NCBI GenBank assembly: GCA_963773945.1
Contig: CAVZDD010000005.1
Span: 926,963 to 990,962, forward strand
Origin: JAKIWV01 sp963773945
GTDB lineage: Archaea; Thermoplasmatota; Thermoplasmata; Lutacidiplasmatales; UBA184
Direction of reading: 5' to 3'
DNA: 64,000 nucleotides
Positions 52,053-60,909 of this stretch are shown here, in pieces. The notes below the pieces were generated by a model that ran no database searches, was not told the DNA's origin, and worked only from the letters and a program-made list of their open reading frames with translations. A program made the position numbers and the translations under genes. Position 1 is the stretch's first letter. Every line of letters starts with the position of its first letter.

Positions 52053-52820
52053 ATGGTCACCGAAACCCGCGTATCTACGGGTGTTCCCGGCCTGGACCGG
52101 ATGCTTGGAGGCGGGCTCATCCCGGGACGTCCGTATTTGGTCACCGGTGAGACCGGCAGCGGAAAGACGCTCCTCGGCCTTCGTTTCCTGGTGGAGGGTA
52201 TTCAGAAGGGTGAGGACGTGCTCATGGTGGCCGTGGACGAACCGCCCACGGAAATCTTGGAGAACGTGCAGAGCTTCGGATGGGACCTCTCCGCGATCCA
52301 CACGCTCGACGCCAACCCCGGAACGCACGGGCTGAAGCGGCTGGCGGACGTTCAGGAGATCCGGTCCCTCGGGAACCTGAAGTCGATGGGTACCCTTGGT
52401 GCTGAAGGACGGAGGGCCCCGGACGCCGGCGACGAAATCTCGCTCCAGAGCGTCTACCTCAAACTACGGCAACAGATGTCCGGAATCGCCTACACCCGTC
52501 TTGTCGTGGACTCGCTCACCTCCCTGCGAAAGTTCGCGCTCAAAGCGTCGAGCGACCCGCAGGCGGAGCGGACGGAGATTCAGTCATTGTTCCGCTTCTT
52601 GAGCGAGCGGGGCGTGACGGCACTCCTCACTTCGGCGCCCCAGAATGCCCGGGTCATGACGCCCGAGATCATGCTGAGCCGGGGCGAGATCCTGCTAACG
52701 CGCAAGTGGATCGGCGACAAGTCGGTTCGTCAGATCAAGGTGGTTCGGTTCCGAGGCTCGGCTCACGACCTCGAACGCCGGCCGTTCACGATCACGTTGG
52801 CCGGAATTCAGGTGGGCTAG
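52053..52820 (+). CDS. Single-domain KaiC-family ATPase
   Basis: 255 residues with TGVPGLDRMLGGGLIPG, Walker A GETGSGKT (32-39), VLMVAVDEPPTEI, Walker B RLVVDSLTSLRKFAL and the C-terminal VVRFRGSAHDLERRPFTITLAGIQV. The GSAHD-R-PF segment is the typical archaeal KaiC ending. It is five bases after the larger KaiC gene, so the pair probably forms a mixed ring or a sequential switch. The 3' end overlaps the convergent glycosyltransferase by four bases. Confidence 0.9.
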   Translation: MVTETRVSTGVPGLDRMLGGGLIPGRPYLVTGETGSGKTLLGLRFLVEGIQKGEDVLMVAVDEPPTEILENVQSFGWDLSAIHTLDANPGTHGLKRLADVQEIRSLGNLKSMGTLGAEGRRAPDAGDEISLQSVYLKLRQQMSGIAYTRLVVDSLTSLRKFALKASSDPQAERTEIQSLFRFLSERGVTALLTSAPQNARVMTPEIMLSRGEILLTRKWIGDKSVRQIKVVRFRGSAHDLERRPFTITLAGIQVG

Positions 52821-53854
52821 CGCGCGGCCAAGCCGAGCTGGCGGTACAGCTCGAGGTGCGCGGCCACGACGGGCCCCCACGCGTAGGTTTCCATGACACG
52901 GGAGCGGCCGTCCGTTCCCATTTCTCGGCGAAGCGCCGGGTCTGACGTGAGACGCTCGACCGAACTGCGGACGAAGCGGACTAAGGCCTCTCCTTGGGCG
53001 CCGCTCGGTGCGGTCATACCTCCCCGACCGCCCGGGAACAACGATCCGATTACCGAGGAACCCACCACCGGCAGGCTGGACGCCATCGCTTCTAAAACCG
53101 ACCGTGGGAGCAATTCGACCTGGCTCGGATGGACCAGGACGTCTGATTCGGCGTACAACTGCCGTAGGCGAGACTGGTCCACCTCCCCGAGAAGCTCCAC
53201 CGAATCGCCGACCGCCCGGACGCGCTGGGCATACCCCGGGTCTGGCGTGGGCCCCGCGATACGCAGTGTGATTCCGGTTCCTCGAAGCGCGGCCGCGGCC
53301 ACTTCCCACCGCTTGAGCGGAAGCACCAATCCCACCCCGAGGGCTCGTCGGCCGGTTCGCGCCTCCCACGCCGGTTCGAACTCCGCGGCATTCACACCAT
53401 AGGGGATCACGCGCGTGGTCACAGCGCGTCCCTTCGGGAGGGTTGCCCGGATGGCGGACTCAACCTCCGGGGTAAGGGCCACGGTCGCCGCGGCGCGCCG
53501 AACTGCCCGGCGCTCCAACCAGAACCCCCACCGGTGCCGCCAACTCTTGCGCCAAAACCAGTGGCGTGAGTGGGAGGTGTAGACGAACGGGAGACCCATC
53601 CCGGCAAGCCGATTGGCCACGACGGGCGTGCTCGCATGGATGACGTCGAACTCTTCGTGACGGATCAGGGACGGAAGGTGAAGCGCGAACCAATATTCGT
53701 CGAACGACCCCCCGTGTCGGACTTCGTTGACGACCCGCGTGGAGTTTCCGGATTCGTGGAGAGCCTGGGCGTACTCGTACAGAATCCGTTCTACCGCCCC
53801 GTAGCCGGTCGGCGGAATCGGATGGGCCCCGGTCCCGACCAGGAGCACCTTCAC
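52817..53854 (-). CDS. Glycosyltransferase family 4
   Basis: 345 residues from the GTG at 53854, which overlaps the stop of the DUF1015 gene (GTGA). GT-B fold: N-domain VKVLLVGTGAHPIPPTGYGAVERILYEYAQAL and FDVIHASTPVVANRLAGMG; C-domain GVGLVLPLKRWEVAAAALRG, VELLGEVDQSRLRQLYAESDVLVHPSQVELLPRSVLEAMASSLPVVGS with the family E-x7-E region (here ELLPRSVLEAM). It probably uses a nucleotide sugar for surface glycan or glycolipid synthesis. Confidence 0.9.
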   Translation of the reverse strand: MKVLLVGTGAHPIPPTGYGAVERILYEYAQALHESGNSTRVVNEVRHGGSFDEYWFALHLPSLIRHEEFDVIHASTPVVANRLAGMGLPFVYTSHSRHWFWRKSWRHRWGFWLERRAVRRAAATVALTPEVESAIRATLPKGRAVTTRVIPYGVNAAEFEPAWEARTGRRALGVGLVLPLKRWEVAAAALRGTGITLRIAGPTPDPGYAQRVRAVGDSVELLGEVDQSRLRQLYAESDVLVHPSQVELLPRSVLEAMASSLPVVGSSVIGSLFPGGRGGMTAPSGAQGEALVRFVRSSVERLTSDPALRREMGTDGRSRVMETYAWGPVVAAHLELYRQLGLAAR

Positions 53855-55215
53855 GCTGGTCGAATCGGCCCCTGGGATAAGTCTGCTCGGTTGGAACGGT
53901 TCGCAGTTCCGCGAGGAGGGGCGGAAGGTATCGGGCTCGTGGAGGCGAAGAGGACCCCCTCCGCCACCTTTGGCAAAAACATCGTCGACTTGTGCGCCAT
54001 GACCCGACCCGTCGCGAATGCACGCTCCTCGACCGCCTCCTCTCGAAGTTTGGGAAGCAGAAAGGCGACGCCGTCGGACCACGGCGTGCCCGGAGTCCGG
54101 ACCGACTCGATGGCCAGCCGAGGTGAACGGAACACTCCAAAGTCGTGGGGGTCACGGTGAAACTCCTCCTCCAGATAGCCATGGAGCAGGTCGAAGTCGA
54201 ACCCGCCGTCCGTGCTATCGGGACCGCGGTACCGCCACGAGCCTTCTGGCCCGACCGCGAGGAAGCCTCTCTCGTGGCGGCGGAACATTCGGTCGAGCTC
54301 CGCGATGAGGTCCGTGATGGATGGCCGGGAACCCATACCTTCGATGGAGACGAAGCGGGCCCCTGCGCGAGTCCTCAATTCGTTGAGGGTTGCCGTACCT
54401 GGCGAAAGCGCACGATGCCAGGGAAGGAGGTGAAGGGCCAGGTCGCGGCTCTCGACCAACATCACAAGCGGGGAGGAACCCGGCCTCCCACGACGGAGGA
54501 GCTCTCGCGCGGCCGCGTAACGATGATGGCCATCCAAAATCAAAATGCGCAACGGGGCGATCAACTCGGTAATCCGAGTTTGTACCGTCGGGTCGTCGAG
54601 ACGCCAGAGCCGATGCTCGGAGCCGTCGAGCTTAGCGCGTACGATTGGTGGGGCGGTGCCCTCCAGCGCCATTTCCCGCCGGTCAAGTCCGAGCGTCTTC
54701 TCGAGGAGATCATTCACGGCGTGGTTGATGAGGGTGTAGCCTGCCATGATCGGCGCGAAATGCATCCCGGTCGCCTCGGTCAGCCGTACTCGCTCCTCGA
54801 TCCGTTCCGGAAACGCTTTTTCGTGCCTCGCGATGGACCATTCCGGAGTGTGGGCGAGGTCCAAGGCGCCTACGAGGCCGAGCAGCAGGTACTCGGTCCG
54901 GCGATTGGAGGTCGGGAGGGCTTCCAGGATGTCGGCCGGCGGCGTGTATCGGATCCCGTAGACGTAGAGAGATGGGACGGGATCTCGACGGTATACTTCC
55001 GCTGCTATGGCCTCCTGGAGGCGGCGCGGCGCCCTCTCCAGGAATTCGGCGAGCGGCATGGAGGACGGTCTCGCCACAAAGCCTGCGGCGTTGTAAGGGG
55101 TCTTGGAGAATCGGAGTAAGTCAGCGTCCGAGAGGGTATCGTAAACGGGCGAGACGAGTTCGGAGTCCGTAGGGTTGGATGGGTGATAAACGGATACCGC
55201 GAGAAGCTCGACCAT
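53851..55215 (-). CDS. DUF1015 family protein
   Basis: 454 residues from the ATG at 55215. DUF1015 features are VSPVYDTLSDADLLRFSKTPYN at the start, YVYGIRYT, and the two signature motifs ILILDGHHRYAAARELL in the middle and RVMAHKSTMFLPKVAEGVLFA at the end (the HKST/MFLPK pair). The family is widespread and often called a putative HTH or kinase-like protein. The active His and Lys suggest an enzyme; the reaction is unknown. It is co-translated with the glycosyltransferase. Confidence 0.88.
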   Translation of the reverse strand: MVELLAVSVYHPSNPTDSELVSPVYDTLSDADLLRFSKTPYNAAGFVARPSSMPLAEFLERAPRRLQEAIAAEVYRRDPVPSLYVYGIRYTPPADILEALPTSNRRTEYLLLGLVGALDLAHTPEWSIARHEKAFPERIEERVRLTEATGMHFAPIMAGYTLINHAVNDLLEKTLGLDRREMALEGTAPPIVRAKLDGSEHRLWRLDDPTVQTRITELIAPLRILILDGHHRYAAARELLRRGRPGSSPLVMLVESRDLALHLLPWHRALSPGTATLNELRTRAGARFVSIEGMGSRPSITDLIAELDRMFRRHERGFLAVGPEGSWRYRGPDSTDGGFDFDLLHGYLEEEFHRDPHDFGVFRSPRLAIESVRTPGTPWSDGVAFLLPKLREEAVEERAFATGRVMAHKSTMFLPKVAEGVLFASTSPIPSAPPRGTANRSNRADLSQGPIRPA

Positions 55216-55255
55216 ACTTTCTCCCGTCGATCCTAGGTCGTCGCACGCCGCGCAG

Positions 55256-56047
55256 TCAGCGGTGGAGAGAGTCAGGGGCCGACCGGGAACTGCTTCCCGG
55301 CTTCCACTCGAACTCCGGACGATGGTAGATGTACGCGTGACCGGCGATCGCGGGCGAGGCAAACAACGGGAACGGTTCGAGCCCCCCCTCTCCACGGGCG
55401 TTGAACTCGCGGATCGCAGCCCGTTCCCCGTAGTCAGGGTGGGCGTGGTAGAGCCAGAGGTCGTCAAAGTGGAGAATCGTCCCCGACGCGAGGAGCGGTC
55501 GCAGCCATTCAAGAATTACGGCCGTGGGAGAGTAATAGTCCACATCTATCGTAACGAGCGAGGGCGGGTAGGGGCTCAGGGATTGCCGAAGCTGCGGAGT
55601 GAGACTTTCCTGGAACCAACCAGGTACCAGCCGGACGTCGCACCCATGGGTTGAAATCCGCTTCTGCCGCAGAATCGCGTGAATCTGGTCCATCGAACCT
55701 GAGAACTGACCCGAGGCGAGCCCCGCGTGGGCGTCCTTGCGTTCCGACGTGGGCGGAAGACCCTGGAAGCTGTCGAACCCGACGATCCGGAACCGGTTCA
55801 TCGGGGTCCTGGTGTCTCGGCAAAACGCCCGAAGCGCATCGGCGTACTGGGACATACTGAATCCCTCGCCGGTCCCGAATTCGAAGTAAGTCCCGAACGG
55901 ACCCCATCCCCCGGCCTCCGCCCAGGCCTGATACTGAAGGATGAAATAGAACCAGGAGCGCAGGGGACGGTACTCGATCGCCTGGAGCAATTTCTGCCAG
56001 GCCACCGGCAAGAAGCGCGACCGCCAATACGGGGTGAACGGAGGCAC
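55256..56047 (-). CDS. TylF/MycF-like class I methyltransferase
   Basis: 263 residues from the GTG at 56047. The upstream frame (to 56326) has no protein-like composition. Features: GTYFEFGTGEGFSMSQYADAL (SAM loop), FRIVGFDSFQGLPP, LVTIDVDYYSPTAVILEWLRPLLASGTILHFDDLW. The two acidic strands (IDVDYYS and HFDDLW) are the Mg2+-binding residues of the macrocin O-methyltransferase family, which methylates sugar hydroxyls. A role in modifying surface glycans fits the glycosyltransferase nearby (inference). Confidence 0.75.
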   Translation of the reverse strand: MPPFTPYWRSRFLPVAWQKLLQAIEYRPLRSWFYFILQYQAWAEAGGWGPFGTYFEFGTGEGFSMSQYADALRAFCRDTRTPMNRFRIVGFDSFQGLPPTSERKDAHAGLASGQFSGSMDQIHAILRQKRISTHGCDVRLVPGWFQESLTPQLRQSLSPYPPSLVTIDVDYYSPTAVILEWLRPLLASGTILHFDDLWLYHAHPDYGERAAIREFNARGEGGLEPFPLFASPAIAGHAYIYHRPEFEWKPGSSSRSAPDSLHR

Positions 56048-56357
56048 AGAGACTCCAGGGGGCGCTAGCCCAGCACCGCCAAAAGACCTGCGGCTTGGAA
56101 CGAGGGCCTCGGTCGGCACCCCGTTCCTGAGGGCTTCTTGCCGCTCAGGAAGGATGAGCCGGCGGGAGGGGAGGGGGTTGCGGAGGCCGAGCCAGCATCC
56201 CGGGGGTTGGCGGACAGGTCCCGGAGCCTGATTACCCAGACCACCGCGAGCAGGAGCAATCCGGCGCTGATGAGGAACCACGGCGTCCACGGGAACTACG
56301 CCAGCGAACGACCAGGACCCGCGCATCGTGCGCAGCGCTTGGATCAGAGGGCTTGGA
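56048..56357 (-). other. 310-base interval with a possible truncated one-helix membrane protein
   Basis: On the minus strand the frame ending at 56065 contains a clear membrane helix (WTPWFLISAGLLLLAVVWVI) followed by RLRDLSANPRDAGS and a polar tail. A TAG stands just before the helix and the only start is a TTG at 56259. It could be a small membrane protein damaged by an indel, or chance. The right edge is occupied by the tandem repeat. Confidence 0.3.
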
Positions 56358-56377
56358 TCAGAGGGCCTGGATCAGGT
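56337..56377. repeat. Short tandem repeat, about 3 x 14 bases
   Basis: GCTTGGATCAGAGG is repeated twice without change, then once with changes (GCCTGGATCAGGTC). The third unit covers the last codons of the methyltransferase gene at 56358 (DLIQAL-stop on the minus strand). The array therefore duplicates its 3' end. Confidence 0.75.
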
Positions 56378-57128
56378 CTACAGCGTCCCACACGACGAAT
56401 CGTTCGAATCGAGGCCGAGTCCATCTGGATGGGTCGATAGTGCTCTCGGCTTGCAACCGTTGGACGATTTGGGCGTGGACTTCCGGAGGAATCTGGTTCC
56501 CGCAGGCCCCGCGCTCCTCCCAACGGGCGAGCCGTTCTCCCAGGTCTGAGGCACTCGCAGCCGGTCCTTCCACAACGCGAACTTGCTTGGGGGGAGCGAT
56601 GGCACTCAGCTCCTCCAAAGTGTGCCGGTAACGCTTCCCTCGCTCCGGCAACGGGTAGCCGAGTTCGGCGGCCAGCTCCCGATACCGTTCACGGAGCTTG
56701 CGCCAATCACCTCCGGGCGCCCGTTCGGACCATTCGGGGAGCAGGATCACAACCACCCGTCGGGCGACACGGGCGATCTCTCGCAAGACCGCTTGAGGCT
56801 CCGGAATCAACTGAAGCACGTGGGCCATGAAGGTCGCATCGACGGTCCGGTCGCCGAACGGCAGATGACGCAGGTCGGCGCGTACGAGTGCATCGATACC
56901 CTTGGCACGGGCCCGGGCCATCATGCCCATAGAAAGGTCGACGCCCACGACGTCGAAGTGATGGGACTTTAGCGGAACGGCAAATCGTCCGGTCCCGATT
57001 CCTGCGTCCAGTACGGTCCTGCAATCGGCGAGGAGCTCTCTGAGGGCTTGGAGTTCCACGTCGGACGGAGGGCGCCGGGTCTCGTCGTAGACGGGAGCGA
57101 TATGGTCGAACTCCGCCGTGTGATTCAT
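56358..57128 (-). CDS. Class I SAM-dependent methyltransferase (UbiE/Methyltransf_11-like)
   Basis: 256 residues from the ATG at 57128; the next ATG upstream (57152) is possible. Motif I TVLDAGIGTGRFAVPL, VVGVDLSMGMMARARAKG, motif II-like ADLRHLPFGDRTVDATFMAHVLQLI and VVVILLPEWS are typical. Acceptor unknown. The gene's 3' end is part of a short tandem repeat. A divergent small gene lies 77 bases away. Confidence 0.85.
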   Translation of the reverse strand: MNHTAEFDHIAPVYDETRRPPSDVELQALRELLADCRTVLDAGIGTGRFAVPLKSHHFDVVGVDLSMGMMARARAKGIDALVRADLRHLPFGDRTVDATFMAHVLQLIPEPQAVLREIARVARRVVVILLPEWSERAPGGDWRKLRERYRELAAELGYPLPERGKRYRHTLEELSAIAPPKQVRVVEGPAASASDLGERLARWEERGACGNQIPPEVHAQIVQRLQAESTIDPSRWTRPRFERFVVWDAVDLIQAL

Positions 57129-57205
57129 CGCCGCAGACAGGTCAGACCCCAATTTTAGGACTGGGTACCGTCGCGCTTATCCCTGCGAAGGCGTGGTCGC
57201 CGCCA

Positions 57206-57589
57206 ATGACACGCGGCCTGGAGGTTGGGATCTATCTTCGCCCGGGATTGTCCAACGAGACCTTTGTCGCGCAGGCCCTCGGGAACCTGGCGGCGTTCGA
57301 GCTCCAGCAGCTCCGAAAGGAGACCTTGCAGTGGCAGGTGCTCCAAGTGGAAACGAGTCCGGGGCAGCACCATTATCGATTGGTGATTCGCCATCCCGAC
57401 CGGACAGTGGACCTGGGAATTCACCACGACCTCTCCAAGACGCTCGACGCCCTGTCGCATGAAACCGAGGAGGAATTGGCGCGCCGCCTCTCCGAGGCAG
57501 AATCGCACGGGCTGCGGCCGGTCCCCCTTCGCTCCATCCACGAAGCGGTCGATTTCTGGCGGGACGACTTTTGGCACTGGATGGGTTGA
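57206..57589 (+). CDS. Hypothetical protein
   Basis: 127 residues. Mixed alpha/beta: VGIYLRPGLSNETFVAQALGNLAAFELQQLR, WQVLQVETSPGQHHYRLVIRHPD, VDLGIHHDLSKTLDALSHETEEELARRLSEAE and an aromatic end (FWRDDFWHWMG). A CGCTTATCC box about 57174-57182 lies 24-32 bases before the ATG. I do not recognise the family. It precedes the exporter gene by 42 bases. Confidence 0.65.
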   Translation: MTRGLEVGIYLRPGLSNETFVAQALGNLAAFELQQLRKETLQWQVLQVETSPGQHHYRLVIRHPDRTVDLGIHHDLSKTLDALSHETEEELARRLSEAESHGLRPVPLRSIHEAVDFWRDDFWHWMG

Positions 57590-57631
57590 CCTTAAACACC
57601 GGTCCTGAGAATTACTGGCAGGCTGCGAACG

Positions 57632-59305
57632 ATGGCGGACAACGCGTACAATCTTTCGAGTGGCTCACCCACGTCGTCGGGCACGACCTCCCCGGTCGCC
57701 AAAACCGCGGAGACCTTCGATTCCCACTATGCCACTCGCATCATGCTCCTCTTGGCGGGCATCGTACTGGTCGTCCTCTACATCGAGGGAATGCTCACCC
57801 CGTCCCTTCCGACGATCCAGTCGGACTTCCATGTCGACACGGCCCAGGTCACGCTGATCATCTCGGCGTACGCGGTCTCTGGAGTGGCGCTCAGTCCCGT
57901 GATCGGCAAGCTCGGCGACATCTACGGGAAGCGGAAGGTCATGATCGGCGTGATGTTCACCTACGCCGCAGCGGTGTCCGTCACGGGCTTCTCGCCCACG
58001 TTTGCGTTTATGGTTGGGGCGCGAACGATCCAGGGGATCGGATTGACCATCATGCCCTTGGGGATGTCGCTCATGCGAGAGGAGTTCCCGCGCGAGATGG
58101 TCCCTCGCGCGCAGGGAATACTGAGCGCGATGTTCGGCATCGGATTCGCGATCAGCCTTCCACTGGGTTCGTGGGTCTCCCAGGACTACGGCTGGCGCAC
58201 GACCTACCACTCGGCGGTCCCCTTCGTGGTCATCATGGCGATCCTGGTCTTCCTTCTCGTGAAGGAATCTCCGTACCGCCGGCCCAACACGCCTGTCGAT
58301 TATCTCGGAGCTTTGTTCCTCGGCATCGGTCTTGCATGCGTCGTGGCCGCCCTCTCGCAGGGAGAGTCCTGGGGGTGGACTTCCGTGCTGACCTTGGGCT
58401 TCGTCGCGGTCGGTCTAGTCATGTTCGTCCCATTCGCCATGGTGGAACGCCGTCTAACCGCCCAGAAGCGCGAACCCATTGTTGACGTGCGACTCCTCAC
58501 CGAGAGGAATGTGGCGGTTACGAACACGGTCCTGACCGTCGCCGGGCTCGGGATGTACATGGCGCTGTTCACTTTGATCTACCAGTTTGAGTACCCTGTG
58601 GCCTCTGGTGGGTACAACACCGCGTGCGTCTCCCTCCTCCACTGCAACTTCGATATCCTCACGGCCGGCATCGACATCCTGCCCTAGCCCGTCGGAATGA
58701 CCATCGTGGCGTTGGCCGCCAGCGTAGTGGTCTCCCGGGTCGGGGTCAAACCGCTTGCGATCGCCGGGGGTTTGGTCACCGCTCTGGGGTTCGCGCTCGA
58801 GGCGTTCGCTCACTCGCTCGAAGGAGCGCTGGGCGTCGAAGTGGTCGTCGGGGCGGGCATCGGGCTCCTGAACGCCTCGATCATCAACCTCCTGGTCCTC
58901 ACGGTACACCCCAAGGACATGGGCCAGGCCACGGCCATGAACAACGTCTTCCGCAACGTCGGAGGTAGCGTGGGCGCACCCATCGCCGGCTCCCTGTTGG
59001 CGACATACATTCTGACGAGCGGGGTGTTCGCCGGTGCCCACTTCCCTACCCACATCGCGTTTGAATACGTGTTCTTCATCGCGTCCGGGATCACGGTCGC
59101 CGGAACTGTCGCAGTGGTCTTGGCCCAGGAGGTCCTCGGACCCAATCGTCACCCCAAGTTCGCCCATCTCCCCACGCTCCCCCGGAAGGCAGGGCGCCCG
59201 GGAATGGCCCCCCCGTTGCCAGCGGATGCGGTCCCGGAGCCGGCCGCGAGTGCCTCGGTCCGGGTGGGCGGAGTTACCGACGGGCGTGGGCAAGGAACTC
59301 GCTAG
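57632..59305 (+). pseudogene. MFS multidrug-type exporter (EmrB/QacA-like) interrupted by an in-frame TAG
   Basis: The frame is open for 557 codons except for one TAG (58685-58687, codon 352): ...AGIDILP-stop-PVGMTIVALAAS... The first part has the MFS start RIMLLLAGIVLVVLYIEGMLTPSLPTIQ, motif A GKLGDIYGKRKVMIGV and eight or nine helices. The second part has four or five more (PLAIAGGLVTALGFALEAF; IGLLNASIINLLVLTV; RNVGGSVGAPIAGSLLATYIL). Together they make a 14-helix DHA2 exporter. TAG ends other genes here, so recoding is unlikely. CAG to TAG would be a single change. A TATA-like CTTAAAC lies about 36-42 bases upstream. Confidence 0.8.
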
Positions 59306-59978
59306 GCGCACGTCGGATCAGGTCGTCCAGTAGCCCGGAGATGTTCTCCGTTACCGGGATCCCATGCCCCGGGAGCAGCGTCTCCACGTCGAGTTGCCGA
59401 AGCCGACCCAGGGAATGGACCGCTTGGGCCAAGTTGGACGCGGCCCGTGGGGCCGGCAATGTGAGCCTCCCCTTTCGCTCCACGACCGCGTCCCCGGAAA
59501 AGAGAATCTTTCGGCCGGAATGGTAGAAGACGACCTCTCCGGGCGTGTGGCCGGGAACATGAATGACTTCCAGCGAACCCACCCGGTCCCCATCAGTCAA
59601 GATTGTGGCGATCGGGGCGTGATGAATGCGGACGAATAGACGCATCAGAAACGGTAGCGGCGTCTTCGCCCGCCCGTCGACGAACGCCACATCGTCGCGG
59701 TGACACGAGATTGGCGCCTGGGTGGTTTGCAGGAGATACGCCGCGCCCCCCATGTGGTCGAGGTGATGATGGGTCAGGAGCATCTTGCGGACCCGGGCCA
59801 GCGGGACGCCGGCGCTCTGAAAGGCCTTGAAGATCGGCTTCGCCCTTCCTGAGAAGCCGGTGTCGATGAGATAGGTCTCGTCCCCATCCACGTACGTGTA
59901 ACTGTTGACAAATCCGGGAATCCGACCGATGCCTTCGCCCACCGGCTCTCCGGGCGCACTCTTTGAACCAGCCATCAC
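59274..59978 (-). CDS. Metallo-beta-lactamase fold hydrolase
   Basis: 234 residues (ATG at 59978 or 59975). The metal motif is LLTHHHLDHMGGAAYLL (HxHxDH). The other ligands are in HVPGHTPGEVVFYHSGRKILFSGDAVVERKG and LPGHGIPVTENI. It resembles the glyoxalase II-like or quinolone-signal-type branch of general hydrolases. The substrate is unknown. The 3' end overlaps the convergent exporter gene by 32 bases. Confidence 0.9.
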   Translation of the reverse strand: MMAGSKSAPGEPVGEGIGRIPGFVNSYTYVDGDETYLIDTGFSGRAKPIFKAFQSAGVPLARVRKMLLTHHHLDHMGGAAYLLQTTQAPISCHRDDVAFVDGRAKTPLPFLMRLFVRIHHAPIATILTDGDRVGSLEVIHVPGHTPGEVVFYHSGRKILFSGDAVVERKGRLTLPAPRAASNLAQAVHSLGRLRQLDVETLLPGHGIPVTENISGLLDDLIRRAPSEFLAHARR

Positions 59979-60104
59979 GTGGAGGGCCCCTGGAGCGGCA
60001 CCCCACCCCTGTTCAACCCTCAGACCCTGATATCCAAACGATTACTTCAGTCGCTCGACGCCGAGCGTTCGCGAGGCGAGAATTTCGGGCGCGCCGCAGC
60101 CGGG

Positions 60105-60860
60105 TCAGACTAGGCCGTCGTTAAATTGAATGCTGGCGTGGCTGCCGTTACAGAAGGGCTTGTTCGTCGACGCACCGCACCGGCACAGCGCGATCCGGTT
60201 CCGATTCTCGTAGGGGACCCCATTGTGAGACTCGACTCGAATCCCACCCCGGACCCAGAGCGGCCCGCTGCACTTGAGCGCGGGATCTTCTACGACTCCG
60301 ATCGAAGGAGGGAGCGACGGCTCGATCTTCTCGCCGGACTTCTTGTCCCTTAGAACCAACCGTCCGCCGGGGCAGTGCATCTCTTCTCGGATCGCTAACT
60401 TACGGGCCGCGGGGTCGTCGGAGTCGGGAACCAGGCCCCAGATCTTTCCGCCGGGGTCGCAGAATCGCGCGAAGGCACAGAGCACCTCGGCATCGCTCAG
60501 CGTTAGGGTGGGCCCATCGATCGTTTCGGCCTGCCGGTCGTACGGCTTGCGAGTTGCGGTCTCCGTCCCTTCGAAGCGAACGCGGGCGTGGGTTTCGTCA
60601 CAGAATGGCTTGTTACTGGAATGGCCGCAGCGACAGAGCTCGTACTCCGACTCCGTTTCGAACTTGCGGCCCTTCTCCCACTCCCAAGAAAGTCCTTCCG
60701 AGTTGGGCCGGATCGTTTGAATCTCGAGGGGGATCCCTCCGGAAACCCGGTACGGTCCGTTCTTGCTGACGACGATCCTCATGGTCGAAGCATCGGCGTC
60801 GTTCTGGTTCGATTTCGCTGAAGACCCGGGGGTGGAGCCCATGGTATCCGGGGGACTCAA
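60105..60860 (-). CDS. Double CDGSH iron-sulfur protein with a central Fe-S-like segment
   Basis: 251 residues from the ATG at 60860, or 225 from the ATG at 60782. Two CDGSH 2Fe-2S sites are present: CRCGHSSNKPFCDETH near residue 77 and CRCGASTNKPFCNGSH near the C-terminus, each with the C-x-C-x2-S-x3-P-x-C-D/N-x2-H ligand set. In between, CAFARFCDPGGKIWGLV and EEMHCPGGRLVLRD match the conserved linker of the larger archaeal/bacterial CDGSH proteins. It is probably an electron-transfer or redox-sensing protein of the cytosol. Confidence 0.9.
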   Translation of the reverse strand: MSPPDTMGSTPGSSAKSNQNDADASTMRIVVSKNGPYRVSGGIPLEIQTIRPNSEGLSWEWEKGRKFETESEYELCRCGHSSNKPFCDETHARVRFEGTETATRKPYDRQAETIDGPTLTLSDAEVLCAFARFCDPGGKIWGLVPDSDDPAARKLAIREEMHCPGGRLVLRDKKSGEKIEPSLPPSIGVVEDPALKCSGPLWVRGGIRVESHNGVPYENRNRIALCRCGASTNKPFCNGSHASIQFNDGLV

Positions 60861-60909
60861 CGCCCCCGAACTACAAAAAGGAAAATGATGGGGTCCGCCG
60901 GGCCGCCGG

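Noticed and set aside
56065..56259. A small membrane protein gene
   Set aside because: The membrane helix is convincing, but a stop precedes it and only a TTG inside the helix could start it. Kept as a note, not called as a gene.
58685..58687. TAG read as a sense codon across the genome
   Set aside because: Several well-supported genes here (the secreted protein, the 12.9 kb surface protein, S17e, the second KaiC, the S49 peptidase) end in TAG.
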